From Candidatus Jettenia sp. AMX2 (GTDB lineage: Bacteria > Planctomycetota > Brocadiia > Brocadiales > Brocadiaceae), in contig CP129469.1 of the NCBI GenBank assembly GCA_030583665.1, forward strand, positions 744,001 through 808,000: a stretch of 64,000 bases of DNA, given 5' to 3'. Made by a program: the position numbers and the translations under genes. Under the pieces are notes generated by a model. The model did not search any database. It had not been told where the DNA came from and worked only from the letters and a program-made list of their open reading frames with translations. This document shows positions 18,276 through 26,550 of this stretch, piece after piece. Positions within the stretch are counted from its first letter, which is position 1. Every line of letters begins with the position of its first letter.

Positions 18276-18345
18276 TACCGCATCAGTTTGAATTGGTAAT
18301 TCTGTTGCGCTTCTGTTTCCAAGCTGAACCGCAGCGTTATTCCTG
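18268..18345 (+). repeat. Degenerate attC-like site
   Basis: It starts at the stop of the DUF262 gene with GGCTAATACCGCAT and ends with GCGTTAT. The inside (GGTAATTCTGTTGCGCTTCTG) is clearly similar to the much better attC-like site at 33,881. The stem is weak and partly G-U, so the site is probably decayed. Confidence 0.5.
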
Positions 18346-18352
18346 AAAATCC

Positions 18353-18388
18353 TTGCAAAACTTATGGTATTGTATATAATACCACATT
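18353..18388 (+). promoter_or_regulatory. Promoter and operator of the PIN/CopG pair; mRNA probably leaderless
   Basis: TTGCAA at 18353-18358 and TATAAT at 18375-18380 are 16 bases apart. The ATG of the PIN gene is at 18389, so transcription would begin within a couple of bases of the start codon. An inverted repeat TGGTATT-6-AATACCA covers the -10 element, as expected for autorepression by the antitoxin. Confidence 0.65.
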
Positions 18389-18808
18389 ATGAGGATTGTG
18401 ATTGATACCAATGTGTTGTATTCAGCTCTCAAATCTAAGAGAGGTGCATCATACAGATTAATTTCACAATTGCAATGTAATACTTTTCAAATAATGCTTT
18501 CTATTCCGTTATATGTAGAATATCAGGAGGTTTTATTAAAAGGAAAACTTTTAGAAAGATATTCAAAGCAAGAAATATTAGGATTTCTAAGGTATTTTTG
18601 TAAAATTTGCACCCATCAAGAGATTTTCTATTTATGGAGACCGGTTTTAAAAGACCAAAAAGATGATATGGTCTTGGAGCTGGCAGTAGCAGGTAATTGT
18701 GATTACATTATTACTTACAATATTAAACATTTTAAGGGTTTGGAACAATTTAAACCAAAACCAATAACACCGAAAGAATTTATTGGATTGCAAGGAGGTT
18801 TACTATGA
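18389..18808 (+). CDS. PIN-domain toxin (toxin-antitoxin)
   Basis: 139-residue PIN ribonuclease of the family annotated as putative toxin-antitoxin toxin component. Acidic metal-binding positions are in MRIVIDTNVLYSAL (Asp6), in KDDMVLELA and in NCDYIITYN (Asp). VapC-like relatives cleave tRNA or rRNA. Its stop overlaps the antitoxin start (ATGA), so the pair is co-translated, with toxin first. The mRNA seems leaderless. Frame intact. Confidence 0.85.
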   Translation: MRIVIDTNVLYSALKSKRGASYRLISQLQCNTFQIMLSIPLYVEYQEVLLKGKLLERYSKQEILGFLRYFCKICTHQEIFYLWRPVLKDQKDDMVLELAVAGNCDYIITYNIKHFKGLEQFKPKPITPKEFIGLQGGLL

Positions 18809-19050
18809 GTACTTTGAGTGTGAGATTACCGGAATCTCTACATAAAAAAATAAAGAAAATTGCTAAAGAAGAAAAGATTTCTATTAACCAGTTCATAAGT
18901 AGTGCAGCAGCCGAAAAGATCTCTGCCATTATGACCGTAGATTATTTAAAAAGAGAGGCTAAATTAGGAAAGAGGAAAGATTTTGAAACAATATTAAAAA
19001 AAGTACCAGATGTTGAACCAGAACCGTACGATAGATTAACTAAGTCATAA
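18805..19050 (+). CDS. CopG/RHH-type antitoxin
   Basis: 81 residues. The N-terminus LSVRLPESLHKKIKKIAKEEKISINQFISSAAAEKISAI is a ribbon-helix-helix DNA-binding domain, and the acidic C-terminal tail (KKVPDVEPEPYD) is the likely toxin-neutralising part. A strong AGGAGG lies just upstream inside the toxin gene, which would give more antitoxin than toxin. It probably binds the palindrome over the promoter at 18365-18384. Confidence 0.85.
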   Translation: MSTLSVRLPESLHKKIKKIAKEEKISINQFISSAAAEKISAIMTVDYLKREAKLGKRKDFETILKKVPDVEPEPYDRLTKS

Positions 19051-19214
19051 CAAATCGCTCCACCTGATCGTTATTCTGTATTTAGTAGATGGTTATTGGT
19101 TTTACGAAAAACAGGCTGAAGGAGTTGTCACATATTTTTGGACTCTCTTTTTTCGGATATAGACTCTTTGATTATCCATGCTGGTATTCATCCCTTACAT
19201 TTTGCAAAATACCA

Positions 19215-19307
19215 CGTATGCTATCAAAACGATTTCCCTTTGATGTTTACTATCGTGTTGTGAATAAAACAGCGCTTGTATCTGAAGTTCCCGATTGTTT
19301 TGAATAA
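19215..19307 (+). pseudogene. ParE/RelE-type toxin C-terminal remnant
   Basis: The end of a short ORF reads LSKRFPFDVYYRVVNKTALVSEV, matching the core strand of ParE/RelE toxins (RFPF-YYR). The usual upstream helices and a start with an antitoxin are absent. The rest of 19,051-19,520 shows no gene. Confidence 0.5.
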
Positions 19308-19520
19308 AAGAGGTCATGGTGTCCAAAGCCCGATCGATGGGTTTCAGGCCAGATTATACAGTCTGTATAATCTGGAATGGGCAATGAGATAAAAACACAT
19401 AAAGGCTTTATAAAAAATAAGTTACAATGAGCGACAAGAAGGCACGGCAACTTCTTATACTGGGAGATTCATACTGTGTTTGCTGTTTTATGCAGATTAT
19501 ATAATCATTGTTAGCCATGA

Positions 19521-20716
19521 ATGAAACCTATGAATGACAACATCGGAAAAGGGACCGAATTCGAAAACATCTGCTTGAGTACTCTCAAGCGGCTTGGCTT
19601 CGAGGAGCTTCAACTTACTAAGAGGGTAAATGATCAGGGGGCGGATTGGGTGGGGAGCTTTGAGGGCACTAGGTATTTGTTTCAATGCAAGAAACACAAA
19701 AAGAAGCAGGGTAACAGGGCAATTCAGGAGGCAATCGCGGCAAAGACATATTACAAAGCATCTCGCTGCGCCGTAATATCAGAAAGCGGTTACACCAAGT
19801 CTGCATATCAACTTGCACGTCCAAACTATTGTCTTTTGCTCATGCCATTAGAAATAACGGAAGCCGTGAATTCTCAGAAGACCTTCGCCGAGCTAATAAA
19901 GAATTACACATTCCCTGTAAACTCTCCGATAGAGCACGATTACGACTTAATCAAACGATACGAACAAATAAAGGCCCAAATTGGTCATACTCCGAGAAAC
20001 AAAGACCTTGATCCGACGACCCGTTACCGTATCAAGAAGAAGTACGGCAGCCTTTCCAGTCTCATTAGACAGCTTAGCGATAGCCCCTTCACAAGGAGGC
20101 CTTCGAACGAAGAGATTAGGAAAGAATACAAACGAGTTAAACAAGCTATTGGGAAGACGCCGACTCTTGCTAACATGCAGAAGCAGTCAAACTTCTCCAG
20201 AAATTGTTTCTCCAGTTACCCATTTACGAAACTGCAGGAGGAATGCGGTGACGCTCCGAATATTCAGAGAGGAGTATCCAAGGAGGACTTGATTAGCGCC
20301 TTCGACAGACTTCGCCGAGAGTTGGGAAGGATACCTTCCATCAAAGATCTGGATGAAAAGGGTGTTTACCGATCAAGTTACTACAGAACTCGATGGGGAA
20401 ATATTGATACGTTTCTCAAAGATCTTGGGATCCCCCAACGAGAGTTCAAGCAAAGGCAGTACGATGAGCGCGAACTAATATTGATCTATCTCCTGTTGAA
20501 AAAGGCTTTTGAAATCCGCAATGATGATGACAGTCTCACGCTAAACCATACTGTTTTAGAGAATCTGAAATACAAGGGAAAGGTCTTTGTTTCACCGGGG
20601 ATATTCAGTTCACGTTTTGGGGCTGGGGAGAATTCATGAAATGCCTTGACCGTGATTTGGCGTCACAGGTAGCACAGGCACTAGATGAGATCATTGACAA
20701 GTTTGCAGAAAAGTAG
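19521..20716 (+). pseudogene. Mrr-type nuclease with HNH-associated repeats, frameshifted near the 3' end
   Basis: The N-terminal 130 residues form a Mrr-like restriction nuclease (GTEFENICLSTLKRLGF, QGADWVG with Asp, YLFQCKKHKK with QxK). Then come three or more repeats of about 60 residues of the type LIKRYEQIKAQIGHTPRNKDLD, seen as homing-endonuclease-associated (HNH_repeat) modules thought to bind DNA. The frame closes at 20639 (FGAGENS) because of a G4 run at 20619-20622. With one base changed it continues GWGEFMKCLDRDLASQVAQAL to TAG at 20714-20716, the natural end. An attC-like site begins three bases later. Probably a restriction enzyme cassette; a real frameshift or a sequencing error are both possible. 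Confidence 0.8.
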
Positions 20717-20718
20717 AA

Positions 20719-20780
20719 TGGCTAACAATGGGTTCAACTTGACCGTCGCTTACACACCGGCAAGTTAACCCGGCCGATGG
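20719..20780 (+). repeat. attC-like site after the Mrr/HNH-repeat gene
   Basis: GGCTAACAATG opens the site. GGGTT-C-AACTTG-A-CCG (20730-20745) pairs perfectly with CGG-CAAGTT-AACCC (20758-20771) when one C and one A are left unpaired, exactly the extrahelical-base arrangement of integron attC hairpins. The closing GTTRRRY box is missing or degenerate (CCGATGGC), so it may no longer recombine. Confidence 0.65.
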
Positions 20781-20905
20781 CGCAGAATGTATTGTCTTCC
20801 AGTGTTTTTGATTATTGTTTTGCGTGACTCAATGATACACGAAAGCCTTATGTGGTGGAGCAGACCGTCACAAGCGTGTTTGGAGTTCCCCAGGATGGAG
20901 AAATT

Positions 20906-20957
20906 GGGGACAGGCTGCTTTTTCAAATTCCCTGGATGTTGGAGAATTAGCCTGTCC
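20906..20957. repeat. REP-like palindrome (GGACAGGCT...AGCCTGTCC)
   Basis: GGACAGGCT at 20908-20916 pairs with AGCCTGTCC at 20949-20957 around a TTTTTCAAATT loop. This GGGGACAGGCT...TTTTTCAA pattern resembles repeats linked to REP-associated transposases, but no such transposase is in the window. Confidence 0.6.
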
Positions 20958-21003
20958 TTATTTCCCGGAAATCAAAGGTATGCATCATCTTTGCAGCCTA
21001 ACT

Positions 21004-21173
21004 GATTTATAACAATTCGAAGATGAAACAAAACAAAATGAACCATGATTTGTTTACACAATCGCGGACAAACAATCCCTTCCCCATTTCCATGAGGACA
21101 AGGTTCAACACATACAGGGACATGGTTTGTCCGTGCCGCGTTATCTAAAATACTGTCCGGTTTCATCACTTGA
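21004..21173. repeat. MITE-like repeat, copy 1
   Basis: Begins GATTTATAACAATTCGAAG and ends CTGTCCGGTTTCATCACTTGA. The ends form an imperfect inverted repeat (TTC...GATGAAAC). An inner pair CGGACAAAC/GTTTGTCCG makes it strongly palindromic. Both ends, but not the middle, recur at 24,355-24,543. It sits just before the cytosine deaminase gene. Confidence 0.65.
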
Positions 21174-21206
21174 ATACTATATAGATACTTATATGGAGGA
21201 AAAGAT

Positions 21207-21644
21207 ATGGATGAATTTCTTGAGGCGGCGATTGAGGAAGCGAAAAAGGGACTGGCCGAAGGCGGTATTCCGATTGGCTCGGTACTGGTAATTGACGGAC
21301 AAATCGTTGGCCGGGGACACAACCGCCGCGTACAGAAGGGGAGTGCGGTGCTGCACGCTGAAATGGATTGTCTGGAGAATGCCGGTCGTCTTAAAGCATC
21401 CGATTACCGCCGGGGAATTTTGTACTCCACACTGTCCCCTTGTGATATGTGCAGCGGCGCTGCACTGCTATATGGGATTCCAAAGGTCGTTATTGGAGAG
21501 AACCGTACTTTTCGGGGACCGGAGGATTACCTGAAGTCCCGTGGAATACAGACCGTTGTCGTCGATAACCAGGAGTGCCAACAGCTTATGAGGAAGTTTA
21601 TCAATGAGTATCCGGATCTCTGGAATGAGGATATTGGCAGATAG
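21207..21644 (+). CDS. Cytosine deaminase, Fcy1-type
   Basis: 145-residue zinc-dependent nucleobase deaminase that would convert cytosine to uracil in pyrimidine salvage. Zinc ligands and catalytic Glu are in HAEMD (His50, Glu52) and SPCDMCSG (Cys79, Cys82). The sequence around YGIPKVVIGENRTFRG and the C-terminal WNEDIGR follow the yeast Fcy1 pattern rather than the E. coli CodA amidohydrolase or the tRNA deaminase TadA (which has PCxxC but a different C-terminus). Preceded by GGAGG. A fragment of a second copy lies at 30,353-30,406, so this gene was duplicated or exchanged. Intact. Confidence 0.85.
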   Translation: MDEFLEAAIEEAKKGLAEGGIPIGSVLVIDGQIVGRGHNRRVQKGSAVLHAEMDCLENAGRLKASDYRRGILYSTLSPCDMCSGAALLYGIPKVVIGENRTFRGPEDYLKSRGIQTVVVDNQECQQLMRKFINEYPDLWNEDIGR

Positions 21645-21777
21645 GGAAGATCGAAGGGGTAAGTTCAGTTTGTCACTCTTTATCCATCTTCCACCGTTTT
21701 CATGAAGCGTCTTGAATATCTTTAAGATTCTTACCTGACTGTATGTGTCCGCACTCAGACAGTTGACCGTATATAAG

Positions 21778-21893
21778 GTTTTGCACTCCTATTGCCATGC
21801 TGCCGGACTTTGCATTCTTTCCAGGAGGAATAATAACTGTGAGAAATTCTCTTCTAATGTATAGTGTAAGGTGTATCTTGTTTCTACGTTAAA
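21778..21893 (-). pseudogene. IS903-type transposase relic
   Basis: The bases from about 21,785 (CTATTGCCATGCTGCC, then GGAGGAATAA) align with 12,885-12,935 inside the intact IS903-type transposase. A second block (AAGGTGTATCTTG) aligns with its 13,110 region, with the DNA between deleted. Only this internal scrap remains in the 465-bp gap between the deaminase and the TPR gene. Confidence 0.6.
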
Positions 21894-22109
21894 TATTTGG
21901 GCGTTCTTCATAGGAAAACGTAGGATTCATTTGTTATGGATATTGATGATAAAAAAGAAATATGGTTGATTGTAATTCGGTAATTAAAAAGACCTTGGCA
22001 GGAGGCAGGCATAAGAAACAACAGTAGAAATAAATAGTGTCTGTTCCTATAATGTGGGTAAAACAGGCGAGAAATGCAGTATTAAAATACAATTTAGGAG
22101 AACAAAGAG

Positions 22110-24269
22110 ATGAATAATTACAAATACAAAATAATAATTTACTGGAGTCAAGAGGATGAGGCATTTATTGCTGAAGTGCCTGAGTTACAGGGCTGTGCAG
22201 CAAAGGGAGCTACATACAGAGAGGCTCTTTCCAATGTTGAAGTTATTATACAGGAGTGTATAGAGACCGTAAAAGAATTAGGTCGCCTTATCCCTGAACC
22301 AAAAAGACATTATGATCGAGAAGTCGGGGTGGCGAAAAAGGCGCTTGAGGTTGCTGAGCAATCGGTCGGCCCGGATCATCCCGATGTGGCCACAGGTCTG
22401 AACAACCTTGCGTTGCTGTACCAGGCCCAGGGCCAGTACACGCAGGCCGAGTCGCTCTACAAGCGCTCGCTTGCGATCCTAGAGAATTCCTTCGGCCCGG
22501 ATCATCCCGACGTGGCCAAGAGCCTTAACAACCTTGCGTTGCTGTACCAGACCCAGGGCCAGTACACGCAGGCCGAGCTGCTCTACAAGCGCTCACTGGC
22601 GATTGACGAGAAGACGCTTGGTCCGGATCATCCCGATGTGGCCAAGAGCCTGAACAACCTTGCGTTGCTGTACCAGACCCAGGGCCAGTACACGCAGGCC
22701 GAGTTGCTCTACAAGCGCTCGTTGGCGATTGACGAGAAGACCTTCGGTCCGGATCATCCCGACGTGGCCACGAGCCTGAACAACCTTGCGGCGCTGTACC
22801 GTGTCCTGGGCCAGTACGCGCAGGCCGAGCCGCTCTACAAGCGCTCACTGGCGATTGACGAGAAGACGCTTGGTCCGGATCATCCTGATGTGGCCAATAG
22901 CCTGAACAATCTCGCGGCACTGTACTGTGTCCTGGGCCAGTACACGCAGGCCGAGTCGCTCTACAAGCGCTCGCTTGTGATCAGGGAGAATGCCCTCAAT
23001 CCGGATCATCCCGATGTGGCCACGAGCCTGAACAATCTCGCGGCGCTGTACCGTGTCCTGGGCAAGTACGCGCAGGCCGAGTCGCTCTACAAACGCTCAC
23101 TGGCGATTGACGAGAAGACGCTTGGTCTGGATCATCCTGATGTGGCCAAGAGCCTGAACAATCTCGCGGCGCTGTACCGTGTCCTGGGCAAGTACGCGCA
23201 GGCCGAGCCGCTCTACAAACGCTCACTGGCGATTGACGAGAAGACCTTCGGTCCGGATCATCCCGACGTGGCCAAGAGCCTTAACAACCTTGCGTTGCTG
23301 TACCAGACCCAGGGCCAGTACGTGCATGCCGAGCCGCTCTACAAGCGCTCGCTGGCGATTGACGAGAAGACCTTCGGTCCGGATCATCCCGACGTGGCCA
23401 AGAGCCTTAACAACCTTGCGTTGCTGTACCAGACCCAGGGCCAGTACGTGCATGCCGAGTCGCTCTACAAGCGCTCGCTGGCGATTGACGAGAAGACCTT
23501 CGGTCCGGATCATCCCGATGTGGCCAAGAGCCTTAACAACCTTGCGTTGCTGTACCAGACCCAGGGCCAGTACGTGCAGGCCGAGTCGTTCTACAAGCGC
23601 TCGCTGGTGATCTTAGAGAATGCCCTCGGCCCTGATCATCCCTCTGTGGCCACGGGACTGAACAACCTTGCTGGGCTGTACCGCACAGAGGGCCAGTACA
23701 CGCAGGCAGAGTCGCTCTACAAGCGCTCGCTTGCGATACTGGAGAATGCCTTCGGTCCTGATCATCCCGACGTGGCTGAGAGCCTGAACAACCTCGCTGG
23801 GCTGTACCGCACCCAGGGCAAGTATGCGCAGGCCGAGCCGCTCTATAAGCATTCGCTGGCGATCAGAGAGAATGCCCTCGGCCCGGATCATCCCTCTGTG
23901 GCTACGGGACTAAACAATCTCGCTGCTTTGTACCACACCCAGGGGCAGTACACGCAGGCCGAGCCGCTCTATAAGCATTCGCTGGCTATCCTGGAGAATT
24001 CCTTCGGTCCTGATCATCCCGATGTGGCCACAAGCCTGAACAATCTCGCTGGGCTGTACCAGATCCAGGGGCAGTACACGCAGGCTGAGTCGCTCTACAA
24101 ACGCTCGCTAGCGATCTTTGAGAATTCCTTCGGTCCTGATCATCCCGATGTGGCTATGAGCCTTGAAAATATGGCCGTCCTCTATCGGAAAACCGGCCGG
24201 AAAAAAGTTGCGGAGGAATTGGAAAAACGGGCTGAAGCGATCCGGTCCATCAAGTCCATCAAGCGATGA
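22110..24269 (+). CDS. HicB-like domain fused to about 15 kinesin-light-chain-type TPRs
   Basis: 719 residues. Residues 1-65 (YKIIIYWSQEDEAFIAEVPELQGCAAKG, then EALSNVEVIIQECIETVKELG) are a HicB-type antitoxin fold without the usual C-terminal DNA-binding part. From about residue 85 there are 14 complete 42-residue repeats (GPDHPDVA-SLNNLA-LY-GQY-QAE-LYKRSLAI) plus a degenerate fifteenth. This is the TPR_10/TPR_12 class that stacks into a protein-binding superhelix. The DNA repeats have a 126-bp period, are close to identical and more GC-rich than neighbours, so copy number probably changes by recombination. A good RBS (AGGAG) precedes it. No HicA toxin is adjacent. A scaffold or sensor role is inference. 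Confidence 0.88.
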   Translation: MNNYKYKIIIYWSQEDEAFIAEVPELQGCAAKGATYREALSNVEVIIQECIETVKELGRLIPEPKRHYDREVGVAKKALEVAEQSVGPDHPDVATGLNNLALLYQAQGQYTQAESLYKRSLAILENSFGPDHPDVAKSLNNLALLYQTQGQYTQAELLYKRSLAIDEKTLGPDHPDVAKSLNNLALLYQTQGQYTQAELLYKRSLAIDEKTFGPDHPDVATSLNNLAALYRVLGQYAQAEPLYKRSLAIDEKTLGPDHPDVANSLNNLAALYCVLGQYTQAESLYKRSLVIRENALNPDHPDVATSLNNLAALYRVLGKYAQAESLYKRSLAIDEKTLGLDHPDVAKSLNNLAALYRVLGKYAQAEPLYKRSLAIDEKTFGPDHPDVAKSLNNLALLYQTQGQYVHAEPLYKRSLAIDEKTFGPDHPDVAKSLNNLALLYQTQGQYVHAESLYKRSLAIDEKTFGPDHPDVAKSLNNLALLYQTQGQYVQAESFYKRSLVILENALGPDHPSVATGLNNLAGLYRTEGQYTQAESLYKRSLAILENAFGPDHPDVAESLNNLAGLYRTQGKYAQAEPLYKHSLAIRENALGPDHPSVATGLNNLAALYHTQGQYTQAEPLYKHSLAILENSFGPDHPDVATSLNNLAGLYQIQGQYTQAESLYKRSLAIFENSFGPDHPDVAMSLENMAVLYRKTGRKKVAEELEKRAEAIRSIKSIKR

Positions 24270-24354
24270 AATCAAATGGCTACTAAGACGCTGCACCTTA
24301 CTGCTTTTCCGCTGGCGCTTTTGCAAAGGTATGCGATATTTTCGCAGTATAATT

Positions 24355-24543
24355 GATTTATAATAATTCGAAGACGAAACCAAACAAAATGAACCATGAA
24401 TTATTTATACAATCATAGACAAACAGTCTTTTGGAGATAAAGATAAAACCAGAGTAAAAGTTTTACTTTATCTTTATCACTCACTCCGAAGGGTTGTTCG
24501 TCCGTGCCACCCTATCTAAAATACTGTCCGGTTTCATCTCTTG
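24355..24543. repeat. MITE-like repeat, copy 2
   Basis: GATTTATAATAATTCGAAG at the start and CTGTCCGGTTTCATCTCTTGA at the end match the element at 21,004-21,173. The central part differs and contains its own inverted repeat (GATAAAGATAAAA with TTTTACTTTATCTTTATC, about 24,439-24,478). The two copies flank the deaminase and TPR genes. Confidence 0.65.
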
Positions 24544-24667
24544 ACAGGCTGTCCGAGGATGTTTTCACGCGACAAATCCTATTTTATATATTGATAAAAA
24601 TGTTATTACAACAATATAGTTTCTATATTTATAGGTAAGACAGGTATTTGTCTGTCAGACAATTAGT

Positions 24668-26405
24668 CCTTATCCAAGCGTGATTTTTTTACCGAGAGAG
24701 GTGAAGTTGGTTGAAATGCCCGAATTTACTGGTTAAAATGGGATTTGCAAAAAAACCAACAACCAGAAAAAGGGGCATTTCAGATGAGCAAAAAATCAGA
24801 ACAGAAGTATAACAAAATACTCAGCAGAAGGAAACAAAAAATCGAAAGGCGACTGGGGCGGAAGCAGTGGGAAGAGCAAGACCGACCGATGTTCAGAGCG
24901 AGGAACATTCATTACGAGATAGCAGAAAGGAACCAGGCAATAAACTGTGGAGGGATAGGAGCAATCCATCAGATGGTGCTAAAATGCGGGTTAGTAAAAG
25001 AGATTGACGAGAAACTTGAATTGTTGAAGATGCACATGCCCTACCATGAATCAGATCATGTATTGAACATAGCGTATAATGTTCTTTCAGGGAATATACG
25101 ATTAGAGGATATAGAGCTGAATCGTCAGGATGAGGGGTATCTGAACGCAGTGGGAGCGCAGAGGATACCAGACCCGACGACAGCCGGAGATTTTACCCGG
25201 CGGTTCAGGAGAGAAGATATTCTAAAGCTGATGGAGTGCATCAATACAGGTCGGCTTCGTGTATGGAAAGAAGCGAGAAAGGAGATCCTTGAAGAAGCGC
25301 TGGTTGATATAGACGGTACGATAGCGAAGACATATGGTGGATGTAAAGAGGGGATGGACATATCGTACAAAGGGATATGGGGATATGCACCGTTAATCAT
25401 ATCGTTGTGGAATACGAAAGAGGTGTTGTATCTGGTAAATAGACCTGGTAACAAGCCGAGCCATGATGGGTGTGTGGAGTGGGTAGACCGTGCGATAGGA
25501 TTGGTGAAGCCGTATGCCAGGCGGATATGTGTGAGAGGAGACACGGACTTTTCGCTGACGGAGAATTTTGATCGGTGGTCACGGGAGGTAGACTTTGTTT
25601 TTGGGATGGATGCACATAAGGTTCTGGTAAGACATGCAGAGGAGTTACCGGGGAAAGCATGGAGGGTGTTAAGCCGTAAACCGAAATATAGGGTAAAGAC
25701 CAAGGAGAGAAGCAAGCCGGAAAAGGTAAAAGAGCGGATCGTGAAGGAACGAGAATATAAGGATATTCGTTTGGCGAGTGAGCATGTGTCGGAGTTTGAG
25801 TATCGGCCAATGAAGTGTAAACAGAGCTATCGGGTAATTGTGCTGATGAAAAACCTGAGTGTAGAAAAGGGCGAGAAGGTGTTGCTTGATGATATACGAT
25901 ACTTTTTTTACATTACTACCCGGCGGGATATGACGGCAGAGGAATTGGTGGAGTTGGCAAACGGGCGCTGTGATCAGGAGAATGTGGTAGAGCAGTTGAA
26001 GAACGGTGTAAATGCGATGAAGATGCCGGTAAGGGATTTGGAGAGCAACTGGGCGTATATGGTCATGGCAGCGCTGGCGTGGAATTTAAAGTCATGGTTT
26101 GGGTTGTTGATGCCCAACGCGGTGAGGGGAATGCAGGTACAGAAGATGGAATTTCGACGGTTTCTGAATACCCTGATTTTACTTCCCTGTCAAATCCTGA
26201 AAACGGGGAGGAAGATCGTATACCGAATCCTTAGATATAATGACTGGCTGAAGGATTTCTTTGCCACGTGGGAGCGGATCCGTAGGCTGAAGATGTGCAT
26301 GAGAGAATAACAGATATAGGTGATAAAAGATGCAGGAAATGAAGCGGGAACGGGAGCGGTACCTTATCACTTTGCGATCATCCCCGATTTTATTTTCCGA
26401 TAAGG
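24668..26405 (+). mobile_element. IS1380-family element (boundaries tentative)
   Basis: The transposase is clear. The ends are proposed from a short inverted match, CCTTATC at 24668 and GATAAGG ending at 26405, which gives about 1.74 kb, a normal size for this family. No matching target duplication is visible (TAGT and GTAT), so the boundaries could be off. Confidence 0.5.
24784..26310 (+). CDS. IS1380-family transposase
   Basis: 508 residues from ATG 24784 (the frame is open back to 24745). It has the IS1380-type DDE domain: LVDIDGTIAKTYG (first Asp), RICVRGDTDFS (second Asp) and GRCDQENVVEQLKNGVNAMK (catalytic Glu), with the conserved start of the core PDPTTAGDFTRRF. The frame is uninterrupted, so the element may be active. 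It lies between the TPR gene and the MFS gene and does not disrupt a recognisable gene. Confidence 0.92.
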   Translation: MSKKSEQKYNKILSRRKQKIERRLGRKQWEEQDRPMFRARNIHYEIAERNQAINCGGIGAIHQMVLKCGLVKEIDEKLELLKMHMPYHESDHVLNIAYNVLSGNIRLEDIELNRQDEGYLNAVGAQRIPDPTTAGDFTRRFRREDILKLMECINTGRLRVWKEARKEILEEALVDIDGTIAKTYGGCKEGMDISYKGIWGYAPLIISLWNTKEVLYLVNRPGNKPSHDGCVEWVDRAIGLVKPYARRICVRGDTDFSLTENFDRWSREVDFVFGMDAHKVLVRHAEELPGKAWRVLSRKPKYRVKTKERSKPEKVKERIVKEREYKDIRLASEHVSEFEYRPMKCKQSYRVIVLMKNLSVEKGEKVLLDDIRYFFYITTRRDMTAEELVELANGRCDQENVVEQLKNGVNAMKMPVRDLESNWAYMVMAALAWNLKSWFGLLMPNAVRGMQVQKMEFRRFLNTLILLPCQILKTGRKIVYRILRYNDWLKDFFATWERIRRLKMCMRE

Positions 26406-26518
26406 GTATTTTTCTTGTGAGTGGAGTCTTGATGCCGATTAAAATGAAAAAAAGTATCGAGAGTAGAAAAAATAATACAAATAATAGTACCCATTACCGA
26501 TTAAAACAGTGATAAGAG

Positions 26519-26539
26519 GCGAGGTTTATAAAACCTCGC
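26519..26539 (-). terminator. Hairpin downstream of the MFS gene
   Basis: GCGAGGTTT at 26519-26527 and AAACCTCGC at 26531-26539 form a perfect 9-bp stem with a 3-base loop, just past the MFS stop at 26551. The better T tract lies on the plus strand (TTGTTTT), so it may terminate in either direction. Confidence 0.6.
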
Positions 26540-26550
26540 TTGTTTTAGGA

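Noticed and set aside
20787-21005. 72-codon ORF
   Set aside because: Runs through the REP-like palindrome; no RBS or coding character.
22525-23891. Long open frames on both strands inside the TPR array
   Set aside because: They are repeats of the TPR DNA read in other frames (RQSPVSACRA... strings); the period of 126 bp keeps them open.
22345-24240. Regular repeats suggestive of CRISPR
   Set aside because: Units are 126 bp with no spacers and code for TPRs in one frame.
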